Shown here: positions 23,225 to 31,575 of the stretch, piece after piece | Position numbering within the stretch: position 1 is the first letter of the stretch | Layout of the letters: every line of letters begins with the position of its first letter | DNA from: Apodospora peruviana | Lineage: Eukaryota; Ascomycota; Sordariomycetes; Sordariales; Lasiosphaeriaceae | Direction: 5' to 3' | Length of the DNA stretch: 64,000 bases | Assembly (NCBI GenBank): GCA_033439685.1 | Contig: JAUEDM010000004.1 | Coordinates: forward strand, 4,092,001-4,156,000 | The notes under the pieces: model-generated | The model's database searches: none | Told to the model about the DNA's origin: nothing | What the model saw: only the letters and a program-made list of their open reading frames with translations | Program-made: the position numbers and the translations under genes

Positions 23225-23686
23225 ATGGCTCCCTCTCAGACCGATGCCTTCAAGAAGGCCGTAGTCGACTCCAAGAAGCTCACCTCCAAGCCGAGCAACG
23301 AAGACCTCCTCGAGCTTTACGGTAAGCAACTCCCAACGCACAGTTTATCTCCGGAACAACCGAACTTTACTAACAGTCATTACTGTCAGCTCTCTACAAG
23401 ATCGGCACAGGCGAGGACATCACGGCCGCCACTAAGCCCGGCATGTTCGACCTCAAGGTACTTCACACCGCACCGTACCTCCCATCCCACCTTCCCCACT
23501 CAACTAACCACCTTTTTCGCCTGGAAATAGGGCAAGGCAAAGTACAACGCCTGGCAAAAGGCCGTCGAAGACGGTACCACGGCCGAGTCCGCGCAGGAGA
23601 AGTACGTGGCCAAGATCGAGGCCATGAAGACGCAATACGGCTACGACGCCGACAAGGAGCCCGAGGCCGTCGGCGCTTCCGCATAA
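23225..23686 (+). CDS. Acyl-CoA-binding protein
   Basis: Three exons, 23225-23321, 23390-23457 and 23531-23686, encode 106 residues. The introns are 68 and 73 bp with GTAAGC/GTCAG and GTACTT/ATAG boundaries. The family signature is intact: FKKAVVDSKKL, NEDLLELYALYKIGTGED, KPGMFDLKGKAKYNAW and QEKYVAKIEAMKTQYGY. ACBP binds medium- to long-chain acyl-CoA esters in the cytosol and delivers them to beta-oxidation, lipid synthesis and signalling. The length exceeds the usual 86-92 by a short C-terminal extension ending GASA. It is tail to tail with the TDP1 gene (287 bp between stops). Confidence 0.93.
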
Positions 23687-23973
23687 GCCGGTTGACCAAC
23701 AAGCCAGTCATCCCGAGCATCAAACGAATACCCGTACTATATCCATGGGAAACGAGGGAGAGGATGAGGACAGATATGCAGCAAGAGTAGGAAGAAGAAG
23801 CAGAAGCAAGCTACTGGTTGCTTTGTGTTGTAGGCAGAGATGAATCTTTCTCATTTCGCTGCGATAGGAATGGAAATTAATTGGTTATATGAGAGAAGAA
23901 ATCAAACAAAGCAATGCTCAACCCCCCAAGTTCCGTTCGTTATCATCAACACATAGGTATTCGTTGTAACTGA

Positions 23974-25719
23974 TCAGTCCCAACTCGTCCACATCTGCCC
24001 CATCCAATCCGGCTCGTCATAGTCCGCTGTCGCCACCCACGGGACTTCATCTTTGCCATATCTCTGCAGCGGGAGATTATACGGCATCCTCAGCCCAACT
24101 ATCGGAGAAGACTGACCGTCAGGGGTCGGTTCGGGTGTATCTTTCATAAAAGTCGGACACATGACCGCGCTTGTCTCCTCGCCGGCCAACAGCTCAGGCC
24201 ACATGAGCACTCCAATCTCGTACGACGAGATGCGCACAATCTCGCCTGACGATGTCGACGATGGCGCCTCGCCCCAGGCCTGTTTCGACAGATTCGCTGA
24301 CGTGAGCAACGCCCAGTCGATCAGTTTCTTGTCATTGTTGCCATAATACCGAATATACGTCTTGATGTGCGGAGCCGCATGTTTCCTGCCCGCCTCTTTG
24401 TCAACACCGCCGTAATTGGGTAGTTTAGCCCCGCCAGATGTATCGTTGGCCCAGTGGCAAAACATTGGCTTTAGGTACTGAAGCTGCTTCTTCTGCTGCG
24501 GAGATTGGATCTTTGTGTGGATAGATCCGCCGGACTGGTACCCGTCGAGGGAGACCCGGATCTCATCCGGGGTCGGGAAGATGACTTTGAAGTCCGGGTT
24601 TGGAGCCAAGGCAAGACTACTGCTTGGGCCGCCGGACGGCGGACGTCTGAGACCGCCACTGAAGGTACTAAATAAAGTGTTTTTGAGCCAGGTGTCTGTC
24701 GGTCCCAAGGTCGCTATCGAGGATATCTGGATCGCTATCTCAGGCTTCTGGTCGGTATGAATCGGCACTGCCTTGAGAGCCTGTTTCACTGCCGCCCAGC
24801 CCCAGCGCGTTGGCATGTCACCGTCTCTGATGTCGTGTCTGCCTGGGACGCTGGCGATGAGGGAGCCGCGGATTGCGGAGAAGTCGTATTTGCGTAGTTC
24901 TTCTGCTATAGGGCCACAGGTTACTCTGCGGGTATCGTATGAGTAGAGATAGTTTAAAAAGTCGACCTTGAATTTTTCTCCGCTGCCGATTTTGAAGTCA
25001 TCCCCAGATTTGGTGTTGGCAGCTGAGCTGAGGCGTGGAAGTAAGGGCGAGCGCCATACTGCTTGCGTCATGTTGGTCCAGTCGCGGATAATCATGTTTG
25101 CTGTGTGGATGATGATCTGAGCTGTGTCGTCGTGCCGTAGCAGAATCATCATCTTTGAGTGGTGGGTGCCAAACATCTCGGGCATAAAAGCCGCGTGGAC
25201 GACGACGTTGGAGTAGCGGGATGCCTGCTCTTGTAGGGCCAGTCGGTTCGCGTCCTCTCGCTTCCAGAAGCCATGCACGAGGTGCACTTTGACGAGATGG
25301 CGGACGTCTGAGTCAAAGTGGCCCATGAGAAAGTCGATGTTGTGGAGGTAGTTGAACTCCCAGCACTCGGCTATTAGGGGGTCGCCGAGGATGTCTTTGA
25401 GGGTGACGGCGTCGATGTTGGACTCTGCCGGCAGGTCACGGATTTTGGTCAGTTGGAATGGTGATTTGAATATCTGCTGTGGCGTAGGTTTCCCCTGTTC
25501 TTTTGAGGGTTTGTCCTCCTCCTGCTCTGCTTCTGAGCTCGTTTCCTCATCGTCAGGTGGTGGATCTGCTGTCTGCGAGGAGGGCGGTGGTAAGAGCCGA
25601 CGCTTCTTGGACCTGGAAGGAGGGCTGATGGAGCGAGCGAGCGACGACGGCGTGCCGCGCTGGTCTTCTCTGCTCCCATCGCCATCATGTGGAGCAATTC
25701 TCGTCGATCGTTTTCCCAT
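23974..25719 (-). CDS. TDP1: Tyrosyl-DNA phosphodiesterase 1
   Basis: A single-exon frame of 581 residues. Both halves of the duplicated phospholipase-D-like HKD active site are visible: HHSKMMIL near 185-192, and HIKTYIRYYGNN near 449-460 followed by SANLSKQAWG near 475. TDP1 hydrolyses the phosphotyrosyl bond of stalled topoisomerase I on DNA 3' ends in the nucleus. The N-terminus (about 1-85) is disordered, acidic and Ser/Pro-rich with a basic patch SKKRRL that could be a nuclear localisation signal. The frame extends 36 codons upstream of the chosen ATG, but MGKRSTR fits a fungal start and the extension shows no conservation. Length agrees with yeast and human TDP1 (about 540-610). Confidence 0.92.
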   Translation of the reverse strand: MGKRSTRIAPHDGDGSREDQRGTPSSLARSISPPSRSKKRRLLPPPSSQTADPPPDDEETSSEAEQEEDKPSKEQGKPTPQQIFKSPFQLTKIRDLPAESNIDAVTLKDILGDPLIAECWEFNYLHNIDFLMGHFDSDVRHLVKVHLVHGFWKREDANRLALQEQASRYSNVVVHAAFMPEMFGTHHSKMMILLRHDDTAQIIIHTANMIIRDWTNMTQAVWRSPLLPRLSSAANTKSGDDFKIGSGEKFKVDFLNYLYSYDTRRVTCGPIAEELRKYDFSAIRGSLIASVPGRHDIRDGDMPTRWGWAAVKQALKAVPIHTDQKPEIAIQISSIATLGPTDTWLKNTLFSTFSGGLRRPPSGGPSSSLALAPNPDFKVIFPTPDEIRVSLDGYQSGGSIHTKIQSPQQKKQLQYLKPMFCHWANDTSGGAKLPNYGGVDKEAGRKHAAPHIKTYIRYYGNNDKKLIDWALLTSANLSKQAWGEAPSSTSSGEIVRISSYEIGVLMWPELLAGEETSAVMCPTFMKDTPEPTPDGQSSPIVGLRMPYNLPLQRYGKDEVPWVATADYDEPDWMGQMWTSWD

Positions 25720-26092
25720 GATATTTGACGGCTTGATAATATGATTGACTAAGAGAGTGGAATGCGCGCCGACAATCTCTGGTGGGTTTGGTAGAACATG
25801 TGAAGGCCGCGAGTTGCAGGCCCACAAATATTGGCTATAATTTCATAATTCACTTTCGCTGTAAGTTTTCATGTTATTTAATCTTTTGTGTCAAATGATG
25901 CCGAAAACTGAATGAAATCCAGGAAGGCACAACTGGACTCGCGGGTAACACAAACTTGGAAGGGAGTGACTTCTCAGTCACGCAGAATTTCAGCTGGCAG
26001 TGAACCATAACAGCTGCCAGCTCTTGCTCCCAAAAAGCGAGCCAGCTGTCAAATCATGTTCAGTGGCTCTGCTTATTCCACCCCTTTTCATA

Positions 26093-26293
26093 CACCATTC
26101 CAACGGTAAATAATCAACCTTTAGTACCTATAGGAGCCCTGGTAGCGACCCAACATGGGCTGAGGAAATATACAATAAGGCCCTCAAACTACCTGGTAAA
26201 AGGCAGTTTCAAACCCTAATGGGTTGATTATCGAAAGTCTAAACAGGGGGTTTTTGCAGGTACCAGAGGTTGATTATTTACCGTGGAATGGTG
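26093..26293. mobile_element. MITE-like element with about 36-bp inverted termini
   Basis: A 201-bp segment is bounded by near-perfect inverted repeats. The left arm begins CACCATTCCAACGGTAAATA and continues to GTACC (about 26128). The right arm, read in reverse complement from 26293 to 26259, matches it with one single-base indel and two transitions. Both transitions show T or A on the left against C or G on the right. Each end is flanked by TA, compatible with a TA target-site duplication as in Tc1/mariner-pogo elements. The interior has no coding capacity, so it is a non-autonomous element; the mobilising transposase is unknown. Confidence 0.75.
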
Positions 26294-26629
26294 TACAAGA
26301 GGCTCAACAAAACCTGGATTTATTATCTTAAAATGTGGAAGATGGGAGGTATCGGACTGCCAGTGTTTTCAACTTGGTCATCTTACACCAGAAACATAAT
26401 TCCAAATTGGAGCAGCCTCGAACCCTCGGTAAACATCATCATCACCCTAGAGAGAGCGTCCATCATAAGTACGCGCACATGGGTGAATGTTAAATATGCA
26501 AGATAGAAAAGACATTTAACTTGAAGGTGCAAAGGAGGATCTATAAGAGCCGAAAGTGGTAAATGAAGCAAGGTTAAATAAAGAGGGTCGAAAATAAAAA
26601 GGAGGAGCAAAAGATGGAAAAAGAGAAAC

Positions 26630-26635
26630 AAAAAA
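26630..26635 (-). terminator. RNA polymerase III terminator (T6)
   Basis: Six consecutive T residues on the minus strand begin 24 nt downstream of the tRNA-Lys 3' end. This is a normal pol III stop and supports the tRNA being a transcription unit. Confidence 0.6.
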
Positions 26636-26658
26636 GAGGCGCTATCGCCGGGAATTGA

Positions 26659-26787
26659 GCCCGACGTGGGGGTCGAACCCACAACCTTGAGATTAAGAGT
26701 CTCACGCTCTACCGATCTGGAGGAGGTTAGCTTTTTACCCTTGATAATTTATGGGAATGGAGGAAAATCTTACTGAGCTAGCCGGGC
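26659..26787 (-). tRNA. tRNA-Lys(CTT) interrupted in the D-loop by a 57-bp intron-like insertion
   Basis: On the minus strand the acceptor stem GCCCGGC (26787-26781) pairs with GTCGGGC (26665-26659) over 7 bp with one G-U pair. GCTC/GAGC form the D stem. The anticodon arm TGAGA-CTCTTAA-TCTCA gives anticodon CTT (Lys). GTGGG-TTCGACC-CCCAC is a perfect T arm. Apart from the D-loop insertion (26717-26773) it is a canonical 72-nt tRNA. The A-box reads TAGCTCAGTAAG across the insertion border, so it is partly rebuilt by inserted bases; the B-box is intact and a T6 terminator follows. All stems pair perfectly, which argues against long-term decay. Whether it yields mature tRNA cannot be told from sequence. 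Confidence 0.85.
26717..26773 (-). other. Spliceosomal-type intron signals inside the tRNA D-loop
   Basis: The inserted 57 bp starts GTAAGA, carries GCTAAC, and ends CTCCTCCAG. This is the donor, branch point (about 11 nt from the acceptor) and acceptor of a standard short fungal spliceosomal intron. Exact removal leaves a D-loop AATCGGTA of normal length. Nuclear tRNA introns normally sit at position 37/38 and are cut by the tRNA endonuclease, so this position and signal set are anomalous. The segment CCATTCCCATAAATTATCAA resembles the inverted terminus of the nearby MITE. Confidence 0.6.
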
Positions 26788-28105
26788 ACTCTTGAATTTG
26801 GTTGAGGAACCAGGCAATTTCCGGCCATTATATGGGGTCGGATGGAGTAGGGTATGACTCGATCAAACCTTAGGCGGTTGGGATAGAGTTTGGGACGAAA
26901 GACAGATGAACTCCATTGTTGGTGGAGATGGAGGCTTTAGCCGCATTTCTCCTGAACTGTATAAGTGGGCAAGGTGAGTGACTTACACCACTCCAAGGCT
27001 GAGAAGATGATTGCCAAAGTATCAACTGAAAGACCTAACTTCAAATGTTCTTGGTGTGACCTCGGGCTGAGGGATACTACTACAATCAAAGCCAACAGGG
27101 TACTCAGCCATCTTGCCACCCATATCAACCGTACATGCGAGACCAATGACTCCTGTTAACGCAACTTCAGACATAGAGAAGTGTTGCATGAGCTCTCACC
27201 TGCTAAGCATCACAATGCAGGACTCATATTAGGAGACGAACGTGTAAAGTGAAAAGAGCCCTTTGACTAGGCATTATTATCTCTCAATTATCTCCTCCGC
27301 AGCCTCTTCTTATCAATAACGAACTTGAGCAACTTAACCTCAGCTAACATCTTCCCGAGCCAAAGCCAAGCAGGTACCTAGGCTTGAGCGGATACCACCA
27401 AGTCTCCTTATTTCCAACGAGATGCCTTCAAAAATTTCCGCCTACTCTTTCTCCTCCACGTTCCATTCTGTTTCCCAACATCCACCTACACCCTCCATTT
27501 CCGTTTCTCACACCATACAGTCCTGTTCTTCACCCTCCGATCTAATTCCTTTAGCATCCTGCGCACAAGAAAAGGAATGATGTTGTGTGCCAAAAGAATG
27601 CTATGCAATCCTATCCATCCATCAATGCCATGCAAAATGAGTGAGTGACTTTGTTAAAACCAAACAACCAAGAAGCCGAAACCGGGTATCTATCTCTCTG
27701 TTCATTCGTCCATCTCAAAAAAGGACCGTTTTCCCAATGCGATGTCCCAAAATGCCATCTATGCTTCATCATAACCAATCCGTGGTCGTGATCGTGATCA
27801 TAATGAAACGCATAAAATGAGTGTCGTGAAAAGTCGTAAGTCTTTCCGCCCCAAAAAGATGCCATTAAACAATAAACAGAAGAGAAAAGAAACCACCAGA
27901 TAAAAAAGTCTATAATGTGTGTCTTCAAGGATCGACATGAATTCGTAAAAATGATAATCGTCATTAAAAATACCCTGGTATATATGCACGCCGGCAGCCC
28001 ATTTTTTAAATACCCATCAAGAAACATCACGCTTTAAAGAATACGAATTAAAATCAGAAAGAAACAAACCGGAGGTCAAGAAGGGTAGAGAGATCCCTAA
28101 GCCCC

Positions 28106-31100
28106 TTAGACCAGGAAAATGGCCGCAAACATCGTCAACACGACCGCGAGGAACGAACTTGTCTTCGCATCCATCCTCCCTGCCGCAGCAGGCTGGACGA
28201 AGGCACTGGTTGTAGTCTTCGCAGACGTGGTCGTGCTCCGCGAAGTGGTTGAGATGGTACCAGAAGGCGGCGGCGGTGTTGGCTCTGGCGGCTCCGAAAC
28301 GACACCTCCCGAGGTTGGCGAGAGTTCCTCGGTGGTCGAAGTAGTTTCCTCAGGCACTTGTGTCGTCGTTGACGATGTTGTAGTAGGCTCCTCCGCCGGC
28401 GGCGTTGGCTCAACAGCTGGTTCTGACGTTGTCGTTGTGGGAATAGCTACCGGCGCGGTGTCGGTGTTTCCCGGAGCTTGGGTGGCTGTCGTAACCGGCA
28501 CTGGTGATTCCTGAGTCTGGGCAGGCGGAGTTGTGGTGACTTGAGGCTCTACAGGTACGGGAGTGCAGTACTTAATGAACTGGGCGAACTTAGGCTCCAA
28601 GTAAGCCTTCTTCACGGAGACCTTGGTGGTGGGTGCTCTATCGTCAATGCACTTGTTGCAACTGCCATAGTAGTTTTTGAATGGAGAGCCATCCTTGCAC
28701 AGGGCGGCCGATTTTCCGACATGCTGAGCTTCTACGTAGCAGTTGTTGCAAACATCGTAGCAGACGGCAGGTACAATACTATCGTCACGCTTGGAAAGCC
28801 GATGCAGGGATTCATCGCGCTTGGAGTCGTGATATTTCTTGGTCGTCGTTGTCGGTGCAGGAAAGTGGGTCAAAGAGATCTGAGAGTGCCATTCGCTGGT
28901 GGCTGAGGCTTCAAAAATGGCGTAACTTAAGCCGAAAGCCTTGGGATCAAGGTTAAAGTAACCCTTTGTTGGGGGATAGTAACTGATCGAGTCTCCAAGC
29001 CAGTCGATCACAGGAGGCTTAGGAGCCGGGACACAGTAGATGGGGTTGCACACGAAGTTGTCGGCTGGCGAGTCAGCCCACAGACTGCAACTATCCGGCT
29101 TTGGTGGGTTACAGACATATCCAGGCTTACAGCCCCACGTCAGATCGCTCTTGGGATCGAGGGGAGGGGCGGCAGCAGTAGGCTTAGGAGGATCGCAAGT
29201 AATAATGGACTGAGTGGTAGTCACCATTTGCGTGAGCGGAGTGGTCACCGTTTCTGTGAGAGTAACCGTTGAAGCCGGCAAGGTGGAAATGACGGTCGTA
29301 CCGTCCTTGGTGACAGTGATGGTAACGGGCGGAACAACAGAGGTGAAGGTGGTGACAACAGTACTGGCCGGGAGAGTGTCTGTCAGAGTGATTGGAGGCA
29401 GGGTGATGGTAGTGGGCTGTCCAGATACCGTGGTCGTGACGGGCGCAGGCGTGAACGTGGTAACGCTGACGGTAACGCTGATGCCTGTTGTCGTGGTGAC
29501 CTCCGTGGAAGTTACAACTGTGGTGTAGGAACTGACCACTACCGATGTCACAACTTCCGTCGTGGTCGAATAACTTGTTGTGCTGTCGTGTACCGTAACA
29601 GGGTAGGAATAAGAGGTTGTGTATGTAGTCGTCGTGGTGGTCGGCACAACAACGGTGCTCAAAACGGTGTCAGTCGTGGTGGTTGGCACAATGACGGTGC
29701 TCAACGAGACATCGGTTGTGGTCGTAGAGTCCGTAACAGTAGTCACTGTCGTGTATGTACTCGTGATCTTTGAAGTGACAACCTCAGTTGTTGTGTTGTA
29801 CAAAGTCGTGCTATCAATAACCGTGACGGGATAAGAATAGGATGTCGTATATGTTGTTGTCGTGGTTGTCGGCACGAGCACAGTACTCAATGAGATATCG
29901 GTCGTGGTGGTGATTTCTGTTGTGGTCGTAGAATCCGTGACAGTCGACAGCGTCGTGTAGGTAGTGGTGAACTTTGAAACGATAACCTCGGTCGCTGTGT
30001 TGTAAATCGTCGTGCTGTTAGTAACCGTGACTGGATAAGAGTACGAAGTGGTGTACGTTGTCGTCGACGTCGTCGGCACCAGCATAGTGCTCACTGAGAT
30101 ATCGGTGGTAGTCGTTGTATCCGTCTCGGTAGTCTTCTCTGTCTTTGTCGTACCCGAGACTGAGATCTCTGTAGTCTTTTCTGTCTTTGTCGTACCCGAG
30201 ACCGAGACTATGACTGACACAACGGTGGTGGGGACCGTTTGGGTTGTGGCGAATGTAGTTGTCTCGGTCGTTACCGACCATTTGGTAGTTGTGCTGATAA
30301 CGCAATCAAATCCATAGCCACCCTCACCTCCGTAACCCTCACCCTCACCTCCATAACCATCGGTTGGGTAGACCTCGTCGCCTGGACACTTGTAGACGGT
30401 GATCGTGTAGGGATAGGACTAAGAAGGTCAGTTTTAGCCAGTGAAACAAGGGGCTGGTAACTCACAGTTGTATAGGTTGAGGTGGTTGTCGTTGTGGTCA
30501 AGTCGGTGGTCCTAGCAACTGCTGTCAGCATAGTACAACCGCAGGGTGGGTTCCTCGCTTACGTGAAGCTGACGGTATCGGTATCCGTGGAGATATAACT
30601 CGAGACCACCTGCAAAGGTCAGTATCTAGATAGCTCTTCATCAAGGTGTGAAACTGACGGTTGCAGTCGCTGTGATATTCTGAGTAGCGGTAGAATAGTA
30701 GCTTTTAATATCGGTAACAGTGACATTCTCTGTCGCCGTGGTCGTTTCGGTGGCAGTGACATTCTTCGTCGTCGTTACTGTCTCGTAACATGTTGTCGTC
30801 TCAGTTTTTGTGTTTGTCACCGTGACCTAAGTAGAAAGTAAGCAACCAGAGAGCGTGATACAAGCAAACAGTAGAGTCACCGCCTACGTTTTGATAGACC
30901 TGCACGACACATTGTTAGCCAAATGATCGGTCCAACACAAAAGGGGAGTTGACAGCTGTTACTGTCCAAGACAGCACAGAAAGCAAGTCAACATCTCCCA
31001 GTGAAGAGTGGACTCGCAACTTCCGAATCTGGTAGAGATCCGGATAACGTGATGAGAGGCCCCCCGAGTCAAACAGTTTAGAAGTACGTACCGTTGTGCC

Positions 31101-31575
31101 AGGTAGACTTGTCGTGACACTGACAATCTATTTAGCATCGAGGCAAGTAGGATATTCGACTTTGGCGGAACTCACGTTGTAGGCCAACTAGGCTTAGTGG
31201 TTGTGGTTGTGGTTGTGACGCTAACAGCTTTGTTAGTATCAAGGCAAGTATCATATTTGACCTTCGCGGAACTTACGGTGTAGGATGGCAACCATCGCAT
31301 TTCCATACGGTTGAGGTCGCGACTATTTTGATCTTGCACTCATCGGGCACGAAGCCGAAATTTTTACATTTGTCTTTGTCCGTGTCATATGTGTTGGCAG
31401 TGAAATCCCCCTTGGGCGACGGTGCCGCTTCAGTTTCGGGTGACACATCGGGAGCAGGAGCTTCATCTGAAGTCTCGTTTCTCTTCGGGTAGCGTGGCAC
31501 GTCGACGTTGACGGCGACGGCTAGACGAGCGAGTGACAAGACCCCGAGGGCGCCCAGAAGCTTCGGAAGAAGCAT
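28106..31575 (-). CDS. Thr-rich, GPI-anchored mucin-like cell-wall glycoprotein
   Basis: Eight exons on the minus strand: 31575-31277, 31220-31176, 31119-31092, 30899-30888, 30826-30659, 30609-30563, 30511-30466 and 30418-28106, giving about 985 residues. A signal peptide (about 1-21, MLLPKLLGALGVLSLARLAVA) precedes a small Cys-containing region. A long Thr/Ser/Val region follows, with three tandem repeats of about 62-68 residues (shared core TTYTTSYSYPVTV). Then comes a Cys-rich module (WGCKPGYVCNPP...CSLWAD, VCYDVCNNCYVE). A Pro/Thr stalk leads to a hydrophobic tail (FLAVVLTMFAAIFLV) consistent with GPI attachment. Two Lys-Arg sites (SKRDE, SKRDD) could be Kex2-cleaved. Expected at the wall surface, heavily O-glycosylated, in adhesion or wall structure. 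The 12-nt exon 4 (VYQN) is the least certain boundary. Confidence 0.75.
29500..30120 (-). repeat. Three tandem coding repeats (about 190-230 bp each)
   Basis: Within the last exon of the wall protein, three successive units each run from a DISVST/DISLST/DVSLST motif through TTYTTSYSYPVTV to a TEV-[IV]-[VT]-S motif and a YTT block. The third unit has an internal 10-residue duplication (TVLSTVVVPT). Such in-frame repeats are typical of adhesins that vary in length. Confidence 0.8.

Larger units (their letters stand above)
25720..28105. other. Gene-poor interval with MITE and interrupted tRNA
   Basis: It holds the MITE-like element (26093-26293) and the tRNA-Lys gene with D-loop intron (26659-26787), described separately. 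Around 26965-27159 a plus-strand frame without ATG has a Cys2...His/Cys spacing reminiscent of a BED finger. From about 27300 to 28100 the sequence is A/T-rich and is probably the 3' flank of the wall-protein gene. Confidence 0.5.

Noticed and set aside
27611..28030. 139-codon minus-strand frame rich in Phe/His
   Set aside because: AT-rich DNA 3' of the wall-protein gene; composition-driven frame with no conserved motif.
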